From Glaciecola sp964418575 (GTDB lineage: Bacteria > Pseudomonadota > Gammaproteobacteria > Enterobacterales > Alteromonadaceae): a DNA stretch of 17,162 nt. The number at the start of each line of letters is the position of its first letter. Position 1 is the first letter of the stretch. The translations under genes were made by a program, and so were the position numbers. This document shows positions 7,171 through 13,462 of the stretch, piece by piece. The stretch spans positions 1 to 17,162 of the forward strand of contig CAYQMI010000080.1 in the NCBI GenBank assembly GCA_964418575.1, given 5' to 3'. The notes beneath the pieces were generated by a model. It made no database searches and was not told the DNA's origin. It was given only the letters and a program-made list of their open reading frames with translations.

Positions 7171-9069
7171 ATGAAACATACATCTACATCCATACCGTTT
7201 TGCAGCTTAGCACTATCTAGCTCACTTGTATTGACGAGTCTTGCTGTTCAAGCGCAAACCCAAGAGCCTAATACGTCAACTGTTGATGCTGACATAGAGC
7301 GAATTGAAGTAAGCGCCAGCCTTTCTTCACGCGACCTTTCTGAGCTACCCGGCAGCAACTTTGTGTTGTCAGAAGCTCTTGTTCAAGAACGCCAAGCACG
7401 CCATATTCAAGATTTGGTCGCAGTTTTACCTAATGTCAGTTTCACCGCTGGTTCAAGTCGCGGTAAGTTTATTCAAATTCGCGGAATAGGTGAACGAAGC
7501 CAGTTTTCAGAGCCTGTCAATCCTTCAATCGGTTTACTGCTTGACGACATTGATATATCAGGCTTGGGCAGCCTTGCAACGCTTTACGATTTAAAGCAAG
7601 TGGAGCTTTTGTCTGGACCGCAGTCGGTTGCGGTTGGTGTAAACAGCTTAGGCGGAGTAATTAAATTAGTAAGTAATCCCGCAACTGATGACACGGTAGC
7701 TAATGTTTCAGCCACTTATGCTCAAAATAATGCTATTCAACTAGGTGGCGCTTACGGTAAAGGCCTTGGAAACGGGCTATCGGTAAAAGCCAGTGCGCAA
7801 ATCAATCAAGATGATGGCAATGTTTACAATGCATTTTTAGACCGTGATGACACCAATAACATTGATGAAAAAACCGCTACTTTATTCATTGATAAGCAAT
7901 TAAACGATAACAACAGCCTAGGCCTAAATCTTTATTACTTTGATATCAATAACGGTTACGACGCTTTTTCGCTTGACAATGACAATGTAACGCAATCAGA
8001 CGAGCCGGGTTTTGACGACACTTCAGCCTTTGCTGCGAGTATGAAGTACGAACATGGCTTTAACAGCTTTGATGCAGAACTCATACTTACATACTTAGAC
8101 GCTGAGTTTGACTATGGCTACGATGAAGACTGGACCTATCCAGCGTTTCANNNNNNNNNNNNNNNNNNNNNNNNNNNNNNNNNNNNNNNNNNNNNNNNNN
8201 NNNNNNNNNNNNNNNNNNNNNNNNNNNNNNNNNNNNNNNNNNNNNNNNNNTCGGTAGATGATACGCTTTTTGCTGGCTCGGTGAGCGTTGACTATGCATT
8301 GGATGCTGCTTTGCTATACGCAAGCGTTTCGCGTGGCTACAAAGCAGGTGGATTTAACTTTGACCAGCGCCTAAGCGGTGATGAGCGTACTTTTGACCCT
8401 GAATACAATTGGAACTTTGAAACTGGAATTAAAGGGGAGTTACTAGAGGGTCTTGCACGCTACCAATTTACCGCTTTTTATATGCGTCGCCAAGATGCGC
8501 AAGTGAGTGATTTTGCTATCTTTGAAAATGAATTAGACGATGGCTCTGTGGTAACGGGTTTTGCCGATGCCATACGCAATACCGATACGGGCACTAACAA
8601 AGGTTTGGAGCTAAGCTCAAAATGGCAGCTCAGCGATAGATGGGAGCTAACAGCGAACCTTGGCTACTTAGATGCCACCTTTGGTAATTACGAACGCTTG
8701 GACGGCACCTTTGTACCCAGCCAAGACCAGGCGCAGGCGCCCAGCTATACAGCGTACTTGTCTTCGAATTTTAAGCTTAGTGAGCAATGGTCATGGTTTG
8801 TTGATATGGATGCTCGCGACGAGTTTCGTTTTTCAGATGGACACAATGAGCGCGCTCCTTCAACTGTTGTGCTAAATACTAACGTCACTTGGCAAAATAA
8901 TGGGCACAGCGTACAAGTATGGGTGAAGAACCTGACGGACCGACTTATTTACACGAGAGGTTTTGGTGGCTTCAGTAATGATCCTCGCGATGAATATGCC
9001 TTTGACGAACCTTATTATCAATTTGGTCAGGAACGTCAGTTCGGCGTGACCTATCAATTTCGATATTAA
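7171..9069 (+). CDS. TonB-dependent outer-membrane receptor, probable thiamine transporter (contains assembly gap)
   Basis: This is a ligand-gated outer-membrane barrel, inferred to take up thiamine or a precursor because it sits directly behind a TPP riboswitch and ahead of thiamine import genes. The ATG at 7171 is chosen because it gives a clean signal peptide (cleavage about A-V-Q-A before Q, residue 28). An in-frame ATG at 7105 would add 22 residues encoded by the riboswitch P1 and expression platform. A TonB-box-like I-E-R-I-E-V lies at 42-47. The plug domain follows (to about residue 180), with I-Q-I-R-G-I-G and V-E-L-L-S-G-P-Q-S-V-A-V-G-V-N-S-L-G-G-V-I. Barrel strands include S-R-G-Y-K-A-G-G-F-N-F, and the protein ends in an aromatic residue (F-R-Y). 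A run of 100 N's at 8151-8250 interrupts the barrel. The frame is open on both sides. Confidence 0.88.
   Translation: MKHTSTSIPFCSLALSSSLVLTSLAVQAQTQEPNTSTVDADIERIEVSASLSSRDLSELPGSNFVLSEALVQERQARHIQDLVAVLPNVSFTAGSSRGKFIQIRGIGERSQFSEPVNPSIGLLLDDIDISGLGSLATLYDLKQVELLSGPQSVAVGVNSLGGVIKLVSNPATDDTVANVSATYAQNNAIQLGGAYGKGLGNGLSVKASAQINQDDGNVYNAFLDRDDTNNIDEKTATLFIDKQLNDNNSLGLNLYYFDINNGYDAFSLDNDNVTQSDEPGFDDTSAFAASMKYEHGFNSFDAELILTYLDAEFDYGYDEDWTYPAFXXXXXXXXXXXXXXXXXXXXXXXXXXXXXXXXXXSVDDTLFAGSVSVDYALDAALLYASVSRGYKAGGFNFDQRLSGDERTFDPEYNWNFETGIKGELLEGLARYQFTAFYMRRQDAQVSDFAIFENELDDGSVVTGFADAIRNTDTGTNKGLELSSKWQLSDRWELTANLGYLDATFGNYERLDGTFVPSQDQAQAPSYTAYLSSNFKLSEQWSWFVDMDARDEFRFSDGHNERAPSTVVLNTNVTWQNNGHSVQVWVKNLTDRLIYTRGFGGFSNDPRDEYAFDEPYYQFGQERQFGVTYQFRY
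8151..8250. other. Assembly gap (100 N)
   Basis: Exactly 100 undetermined bases lie inside the receptor gene. A round 100 is the usual placeholder for a gap of unknown size. The flanks stay in one frame, but this says only that the placeholder is compatible. The true missing length may be larger, because the barrel segment between the early strands and the S-R-G-Y-K-A-G-G-F-N strand is usually much longer than 33 residues. Confidence 0.95.
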
Positions 9070-9136
9070 GTGAGATCAATGCTAGATTAGTGATAGCACC
9101 AACACAATTATTCAGCTCAACACATAAGGAAAGCGA

Positions 9137-9391
9137 ATGCGCCTAGTTGTAGAAATATCTCTTTATCCTCTAAATCAAGAGTATTTAGAGCCAATAAAAA
9201 GCTTTATCTCGCGCTTAAATGAGTATGCTGATTTGTATGTGAAAACGACAGATACGAGCACAGTAGTGGCAGGGGATAATGCCTTTGTAATGTCGGTACT
9301 ACAAAAAGAGATGCAAACTACTCACGAGCAAGTTGGTCAAGCGATCTTTGTATGTAAGTTCTTAAACGGAAGCAACATGGAATTGAGTTGA
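9137..9391 (+). CDS. YkoF/MTH1187-like thiamine-binding protein, single domain
   Basis: This 84-residue protein has no signal peptide and is probably cytoplasmic. It begins R-L-V-V-E-I-S-L-Y-P-L, followed by a helix (Y-L-E-P-I-K-S-F-I-S-R-L) and a strand with S-T-V-V-A-G-D and V-M-S-V-L. This is the ferredoxin-like pattern of the YkoF family and the related thiamine-binding DUF77 proteins. B. subtilis YkoF holds two such repeats and binds thiamine or hydroxymethylpyrimidine; this protein has one repeat and would have to dimerise. AAGGA sits about 8 bases before the ATG. Its TGA overlaps the next start by one base (TGATG), so it is translationally coupled to the PnuC-family transporter. The position behind a TPP-controlled receptor supports thiamine binding. 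The family call rests on my reading of short motifs. Confidence 0.75.
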   Translation: MRLVVEISLYPLNQEYLEPIKSFISRLNEYADLYVKTTDTSTVVAGDNAFVMSVLQKEMQTTHEQVGQAIFVCKFLNGSNMELS

Positions 9392-10029
9392 TGGAAGACA
9401 TCCTAGGCACTATTGCTGCACAGTGGCAGCAACAAAGCATCTTTGAGATTTTCGCAGTTGTGTTGTCTATTGCCTACGTATGGTTGGCCGCAGAGGGCTC
9501 TATTTGGTGTTGGCCTGCGGCATTTGTTTCGACACTAATGTTTATCTTTGTGTTCTGGGATGTTTCTTTGTTCTTTCAGCTTATGCTGAATGTTTATTAT
9601 TTAATTATGGCAGTGATAGGTTTTCTGCACTGGCGTCGCTCTAATGAAGAACGTTTTGTTGTGCTACAGATGCCGCTGCGTTTGCATGTCAAAATAATCA
9701 TCGCCGGCATTATATTAACCACCCTCTTTAGTGCACTTGCGGTTAATTTGGCAGAGCATTGGTTTAGCTACGACTTACTTTACTTAGACGCTGGCATCAC
9801 GGTATTTTCATTGCTGGTCACCTACTTAACGGTGAAAAAGTACTTACAGTCTTGGATGTATTGGAGCGTGATAAACTTCTTAAGCGTTTATTTGCTGATT
9901 GCCAACGACTTGTATTTAACTGTAATCTTGATGTTGATATACATAGTGATCGCAACGCGTGGATACATAAACTGGTCACAAAGCTTGTTCGATGATGAAG
10001 ATGAACTCGCGCAGACGCTAGGGAAATAG
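9391..10029 (+). CDS. pnuT: PnuC-family transporter, probable thiamine transporter PnuT
   Basis: This 212-residue inner-membrane protein has about seven hydrophobic helices. The PnuC-family core is present: A-A-E-G-S-I-W-C-W-P-A-A-F-V-S (about residues 28-42), then F-V-F-W-D-V-S-L-F-F-Q-L-M-L-N-V-Y-Y, then G-F-L-H-W-R. Characterised PnuC moves nicotinamide riboside by facilitated diffusion, trapped by later phosphorylation. Family members under TPP riboswitches are called PnuT and carry thiamine. The TPP riboswitch upstream, the coupled YkoF-like gene before it and the kinase gene 9 bases after it all favour thiamine. The start is the ATG at 9391, sharing one base with the preceding stop; a TTG one codon earlier is less likely. 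The C-terminus is acidic (D-D-E-D-E). Confidence 0.85.
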   Translation: MEDILGTIAAQWQQQSIFEIFAVVLSIAYVWLAAEGSIWCWPAAFVSTLMFIFVFWDVSLFFQLMLNVYYLIMAVIGFLHWRRSNEERFVVLQMPLRLHVKIIIAGIILTTLFSALAVNLAEHWFSYDLLYLDAGITVFSLLVTYLTVKKYLQSWMYWSVINFLSVYLLIANDLYLTVILMLIYIVIATRGYINWSQSLFDDEDELAQTLGK

Positions 10030-10038
10030 TGTAGTCAC

Positions 10039-10866
10039 ATGCAGTTTTATCATCTCTTAGATTATTGCGTGAAACACCTAGGCAGTGGCAATCAAGTTAG
10101 TTTAGATAAGCTTGAAGGCGGCACTATCAACCAAAACTATTGTCTGCAGATAGACGATGCAAAGTATTTGGTTAAGCGTTTCGAGGGGAATCGGTGGCTG
10201 CCAATAAAGCGAGACGCAATTTTTTCACTCCAGCAGCGTATTGCCCAACATGATATCGCAGCAAAGCCCATTCACTTGTCAGAAAAACAAGATGTATACA
10301 TTGAACAATGGCTGAACTTTGATAAGCAGCTAAGTCATACCCAAGAGCAAAATGAAACAGTATTAGAAGCCCAAATCGACGTTCTTGCTCACGCATTGCA
10401 CGACATCCACAGCTGTGATGTTCAAACCGACATTATAGACTTACCTAAGCATTGGAAAGTCTATCTGAAAAGCCTGAGCGACCCAGATAAAAAGTGGCGA
10501 AAAAAAGTGACCGAATATTCGCGAATTTGGTCAGACTACCGAGCGCGTTTTGCTGATGACTTTGTGCTTTGTCATAACGATCTGCAGCTTGCTCATGTTT
10601 TAGTTGGTCAAAATAAATACATTGACTGGGAATATGCGGCAACCGGCTGTCGATTTTTTGATTTGATTGCCTGTATTTTAGCCAATCAGTACAGCCAAAA
10701 AAGTGCGAATTTGTTGATCATGCGATACATTGAGTTATCTGACTTTCATCGCGAAGAAGTCTTGCAACGCATAAGAATATTACAACCTATGGTGATTTTT
10801 ACCCATCAGTTATGGTGGCAGGCAAATGAGTTTCAGCGCCAAAAGCGTTTAATTAAAGCAAAATAA
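10039..10866 (+). CDS. APH/choline-kinase-fold phosphotransferase, probable thiamine kinase (ThiK-like)
   Basis: This 275-residue cytoplasmic kinase belongs to the aminoglycoside/choline phosphotransferase superfamily. The N-lobe has L-E-G-G-T-I-N-Q-N-Y as the nucleotide loop (about 25-34) and Y-L-V-K-R-F with the expected ATP-binding Lys. The C-lobe has the catalytic loop H-N-D-L-Q-L-A-H at 179-186 (Asp181 as base) and the metal-binding I-D-W-E-Y at 195-199. The usual Asn at the end of H-x-D-x-x-x-x-N is His186 here. E. coli ThiK (YcfN) is of this fold and turns thiamine into thiamine monophosphate. Being last in a TPP-riboswitch operon behind PnuT makes thiamine the likeliest substrate, with the kinase trapping imported vitamin. 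The Shine-Dalgarno at the ATG is weak, which suggests coupling to pnuT. Another small-molecule alcohol substrate remains possible. Confidence 0.72.
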   Translation: MQFYHLLDYCVKHLGSGNQVSLDKLEGGTINQNYCLQIDDAKYLVKRFEGNRWLPIKRDAIFSLQQRIAQHDIAAKPIHLSEKQDVYIEQWLNFDKQLSHTQEQNETVLEAQIDVLAHALHDIHSCDVQTDIIDLPKHWKVYLKSLSDPDKKWRKKVTEYSRIWSDYRARFADDFVLCHNDLQLAHVLVGQNKYIDWEYAATGCRFFDLIACILANQYSQKSANLLIMRYIELSDFHREEVLQRIRILQPMVIFTHQLWWQANEFQRQKRLIKAK

Positions 10867-10870
10867 ATGC

Positions 10871-10898
10871 TTTATTTATTTATCTTGCTCGCTATAAT
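10871..10898 (+). promoter_or_regulatory. Promoter of tRNA-Trp
   Basis: A consensus -10 TATAAT lies at 10893-10898, with a weak -35 TTTATT at 10871-10876 (16-base spacer) in an AT-rich tract. It would start transcription about 5-7 bases before the mature tRNA. It directly follows the kinase stop at 10866. Confidence 0.65.
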
Positions 10899-10911
10899 GC
10901 ACGTGATTCCT

Positions 10912-10988
10912 AGGGGTGTAGTTCCAATTGGTAGAACAGCGGTCTCCAAAACCGATGGCTGGGGGTTCGAGTCCCTCCACCCCTGCCA
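10912..10988 (+). tRNA. trpT: tRNA-Trp (anticodon CCA)
   Basis: This is a 77-base cloverleaf with encoded CCA. Acceptor AGGGGTG (10912-10918) pairs fully with CACCCCT (10978-10984), and G73 is the discriminator. The D stem is GTTC/GAAC. The anticodon loop CTCCAAA carries CCA. The T arm is GGGGG-TTCGAGT-CCCTC. The sequence is close to E. coli tRNA-Trp. The first pair of the anticodon stem is G27/A43, a mismatch, whereas the E. coli tRNA has C/G there. Confidence 0.97.
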
Positions 10989-11018
10989 ATTTCCTGGCTT
11001 TGTTCGAAAGGCGTTAAT

Positions 11019-11306
11019 ATGAGTATTGCGAATAAGCAAGTGTCGTGTTTACAAGCCATGGGCATTGACGTTTATCGTCGATACCAAGAACAAAGCGAAA
11101 AAGCATCCCTCACTAACAAAGCTTGGTTTTCTAGTCTCTTAAGCCTGCTCAAAATTACAGAGCAAGATTGCCAATTTAGCGACGCACTCCCCATAAGTTA
11201 CGACCCCATCAACAAAAGACTGACTTTGCCCTTTACCATAGAGACTGACGACGCTAGTTTAAAACGCGATATTTGGCAGCAGATCAAAGGCGACGTAGAG
11301 CTATAA
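11019..11306 (+). CDS. holD: DNA polymerase III psi subunit HolD (short, divergent)
   Basis: This 95-residue protein has little family signal, and the call rests on three points. The N-terminal C-L-Q-A-M-G-I-D-V-Y-R-R resembles the L-Q-Q-L-G-I-T-Q-W-x-L-R-R start of E. coli psi. The C-terminal L-K-R-D-I-W-Q-Q-I-K resembles its A-x-L-W-Q-Q-I end. It sits 2 bases ahead of rimI, the same pair as holD-rimI in enterobacteria. Psi links the chi subunit and SSB to the clamp-loader complex. E. coli HolD is 137 residues, so this form lacks roughly 40 residues in the middle or is a reduced version. AAGG lies about 7 bases before the ATG. It begins 30 bases after tRNA-Trp, with no terminator between them. 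Confidence 0.75.
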   Translation: MSIANKQVSCLQAMGIDVYRRYQEQSEKASLTNKAWFSSLLSLLKITEQDCQFSDALPISYDPINKRLTLPFTIETDDASLKRDIWQQIKGDVEL

Positions 11307-11308
11307 AC

Positions 11309-11818
11309 ATGCAAACGCAGAACTTGCAGGTAAGCTCGGCTAAGTTAGAAAGTCTAAATCAAGCCTACGATTTATTTTGTTCTCACCGCAGCCAGCCATG
11401 GTCTATAGATTTATTTAGGCAATCATTTCTTCAAAAGTTTTCGATGGTGCTGCACGATTTACCTCACGACTTACCTCACAATGCGCAACAGAGTGAATTA
11501 AGCTCACAAAAATACAGTTTGCTTGGCTATGTGATAGTGAGCAATATTTTTGATGAGGCTGAAATAGAAGATATTTGTATACACCCGCAGCACCGAAGGC
11601 AGGGGATGGCGCAACATCTTCTAGTAGCCTGCATCAATAAACTGCGTGAAGCAGGTATTAGCAAAATAATGCTGGAAGTCAGGCAGAGTAATGCCTCCGC
11701 AATAAAGCTTTATCAGCAGCAGGGCTTTGTGCAAATTGCGCAGCGCGCTAACTATTATGTAGATGAAGATGGCAGCGCAGAAAGCGCCTTTATTTTTAAT
11801 TTGCCACTAAACAAATAA
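11309..11818 (+). CDS. rimI: Ribosomal protein bS18 alanine N-acetyltransferase RimI
   Basis: This 169-residue GNAT enzyme acetylates the N-terminal Ala of ribosomal protein S18. Acetyl-CoA loop H-R-R-Q-G-M-A lies at 95-101, inside E-D-I-C-I-H-P-x-H-R-R-Q-G. The RimI-specific block L-E-V-R-Q-S-N-A-S-A-I-K-L-Y-Q-Q-Q-G-F, then R-A-N-Y-Y, follows. E. coli RimI is 148 residues; the excess is mainly a loop at about 49-65 that contains a doubled D-L-P-H (50-57), produced by a 12-base tandem duplication. The ATG at 11309 lies 2 bases after the holD stop. An in-frame start at 11273, inside holD, would add an Arg-rich dozen residues and is unlikely. It is convergent with the EamA gene, only 3 bases from that gene's stop. 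Confidence 0.93.
   Translation: MQTQNLQVSSAKLESLNQAYDLFCSHRSQPWSIDLFRQSFLQKFSMVLHDLPHDLPHNAQQSELSSQKYSLLGYVIVSNIFDEAEIEDICIHPQHRRQGMAQHLLVACINKLREAGISKIMLEVRQSNASAIKLYQQQGFVQIAQRANYYVDEDGSAESAFIFNLPLNK
11456..11479 (+). repeat. 12-base tandem duplication inside rimI
   Basis: Bases 11456-11467 and 11468-11479 match at 11 of 12 positions (GATTTACCTCAC versus GACTTACCTCAC). They encode Asp-Leu-Pro-His twice, in frame, in a surface loop before the conserved GNAT strands. Confidence 0.85.
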
Positions 11819-11821
11819 AGT

Positions 11822-12736
11822 CTAGGCCGCTCGGCCTTTTGTCATCATCAAACCCACCGCCAACATGATAAGCGATAGACCTATCGCGTGGTAAAGCGTA
11901 AACGATTCCCCTAGCCAAACCACAGCAAAGATAGACGTCAGGGCAGGGCCGCTGGTACTTACTATGCTGGTGCGTTCTGGGCCAATAAGATGAATGGCCT
12001 CAGCAACAAGGAGCGACGGAATAACGGTGCAAAAGAATGCAATGCTTGCGGCTAAAATATAGGCTTCATTTGATACCTCAAGACTCGCAATGTCTTCAGT
12101 AGCTATAAAAAAGGTAAATATGGCAGCACTAGCCGAGAGCATGGCGACGCTAGTAAACATCTGACTGCCAATTTTTGTCATAATCGGCTTGCTCCACAAT
12201 ACATATATAGCAAAAGCAATGGCGCTTAAAAATACCAAAGCTGTACCCAGTGCCACCTCTTCCCCTAAGGTACTTAAGTCGTGCCCAAATATTAATAAAA
12301 TCCCACTGTACGACATAGCCAACAACCACCAGATGTTTTTTGGTAGTTTGGTTTTAAAAAACACGTACGACATCACCACTACAATAGTCGGGAAGCAAAA
12401 TAGCACCACGCGTTCAAGCTGCGCGCTGATGTATTGCAAGCCGAGCAAATCAAGGTAACTAGCAATAAAGTAACCTAGTATGCCAAGCCCCGCCACGGGG
12501 ATAATGTTGCGAATATAAACGGAGCGTTTGTTGTTATGTTTGAGCCATAAAACTAATACAACACTTGCATAAAAAGGCATAGCAAACAGCATTCTCAAGG
12601 TAATAACCTGTTCACTCGATAAGCCAATAAGATAGGCCTGTTTTATCAGTATTGGTTTGAGTGAGAACATCAAGGTACCCGCCAGCGCCATTAATATGCC
12701 TGGCAAAAGTACGTTGCTTACATTTTGTTGATTCAT
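11822..12736 (-). CDS. EamA-family (DMT superfamily) inner-membrane transporter
   Basis: This 304-residue protein is built of about ten hydrophobic helices in two EamA halves (roughly 12-145 and 158-298). The second half ends in the typical G-P-A-L-T-S-I-F-A-V-V-W-L-G-E-S-F-T-L-Y-H-A-I-G region. This large family exports or imports amino acids, nucleotides and other metabolites; the substrate cannot be told from sequence. It starts 3 bases after the stop of the bicupin gene and is clearly co-transcribed with it. The pair stands between rimI and prfC, which in E. coli are separated only by yjjG. Confidence 0.88.
   Translation of the reverse strand: MNQQNVSNVLLPGILMALAGTLMFSLKPILIKQAYLIGLSSEQVITLRMLFAMPFYASVVLVLWLKHNNKRSVYIRNIIPVAGLGILGYFIASYLDLLGLQYISAQLERVVLFCFPTIVVVMSYVFFKTKLPKNIWWLLAMSYSGILLIFGHDLSTLGEEVALGTALVFLSAIAFAIYVLWSKPIMTKIGSQMFTSVAMLSASAAIFTFFIATEDIASLEVSNEAYILAASIAFFCTVIPSLLVAEAIHLIGPERTSIVSTSGPALTSIFAVVWLGESFTLYHAIGLSLIMLAVGLMMTKGRAA
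11824..11840 (+). terminator. rimI terminator embedded in the 3' end of the convergent gene
   Basis: AGGCCG (11824-11829) and CGGCCT (11832-11837) form a GC-rich stem followed by TTTT on the plus strand, starting 6 bases after the rimI stop. It overlaps the last codons and stop of the minus-strand EamA gene. On the minus strand no T-run follows directly, so it works mainly for the plus strand. Confidence 0.7.
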
Positions 12737-12739
12737 AGT

Positions 12740-13390
12740 TTAGGGATGCAAATGTCCTGTTTTAACAAGAATGATAGTGGGCTCGCTCACCCCCGGATGG
12801 TGCGATGATAAATGCGGATTGCGAAGCCATGTGCCTTTAGGGTAGTGCCCTTGTTCATCTTCAAACGTACCCTGTAATACGAATATTTCTTCTCCACCAA
12901 AATGCTGATGGGGTTTAAACACCTCGTTCTGAGGCCATTTAACCAGTGCTACATGCTCATGCTCAAACTGATGAAGTGGCATGACTTGCAAGTTACCTTG
13001 CCCGGCAAGCCACGGTGTAGTGTTTGTATCGATGCGTACACGCTCGCCGTCGTTCGGACTAAACTGATTAAGCTTAACTAACAGTACGCATCCCTCTTTG
13101 CTAAATGGCGCGTGTGAGCTATTTGGCGGATTACGAATATAGGTACCTGCGGGGTTGTCACCATGTTCGTCGGAAAATACGCCTTCTAAAACGAAAATCT
13201 CCTCCCCTAACGGGTGCTTATGACTGCTAAAGGCCGAGCCCGCATCATATTTAACGACGCTTGTTGTGTGCCCAGATTCTTTATCTTGACGTTCTAAAGG
13301 CTTTCGCCAGACGCCAGCAGACGGACTGGCCAGCCAGTCTAAGCTCTGAGTCTCAATAACCAAGCGTTTTGAAAAATCCATATTAAGCAT
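12740..13390 (-). CDS. Bicupin protein (ChrR-like cupin domains)
   Basis: This 216-residue cytoplasmic protein is made of two homologous cupin domains. The first (about 20-115) has S-S-H-K-H-P-L-G-E-E-I-F-V-L-E-G followed by G-T-Y-I-R-N-P-P-N-S-S-H. The second (about 125-216) has P-H-Q-H-F-G-G-E-E-I-F-V-L-Q-G then G-T-W-L-R-N-P-H-L-S-S-H-H. Each keeps the metal-binding His-x-His...Glu...His set. The layout recalls the cupin half of ChrR anti-sigma factors, but the zinc-finger anti-sigma domain and a sigma-factor gene are absent, so a metal-dependent enzyme or sensor is as likely. The ATG at 13390 is preferred because GGGA lies about 8 bases before it. An upstream TTG (13420) and an inner ATG (13381) have no better ribosome site. 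It leads an operon with the EamA gene. Confidence 0.8.
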   Translation of the reverse strand: MLNMDFSKRLVIETQSLDWLASPSAGVWRKPLERQDKESGHTTSVVKYDAGSAFSSHKHPLGEEIFVLEGVFSDEHGDNPAGTYIRNPPNSSHAPFSKEGCVLLVKLNQFSPNDGERVRIDTNTTPWLAGQGNLQVMPLHQFEHEHVALVKWPQNEVFKPHQHFGGEEIFVLQGTFEDEQGHYPKGTWLRNPHLSSHHPGVSEPTIILVKTGHLHP

Positions 13391-13437
13391 CTTAAAATTC
13401 CCGCAAGCAATGTAAAACAATATGAATGTAAGTTAGG

Positions 13438-13454
13438 CGCGCTAGGATAGCGCG
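13438..13454. promoter_or_regulatory. Palindrome upstream of the bicupin gene
   Basis: CGCGCTA (13438-13444) and TAGCGCG (13448-13454) are perfect inverted repeats around GGA. It lies 48 bases upstream of the bicupin start in the divergent bicupin-prfC intergenic region. No T-run follows on either strand, so an operator is more plausible than a terminator. Confidence 0.45.
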
Positions 13455-13462
13455 TTTCGGCA

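Noticed and set aside
12740..13390. Anti-sigma factor ChrR
   Set aside because: Only cupin domains are present. The zinc-binding anti-sigma domain and a neighbouring ECF sigma gene are missing.
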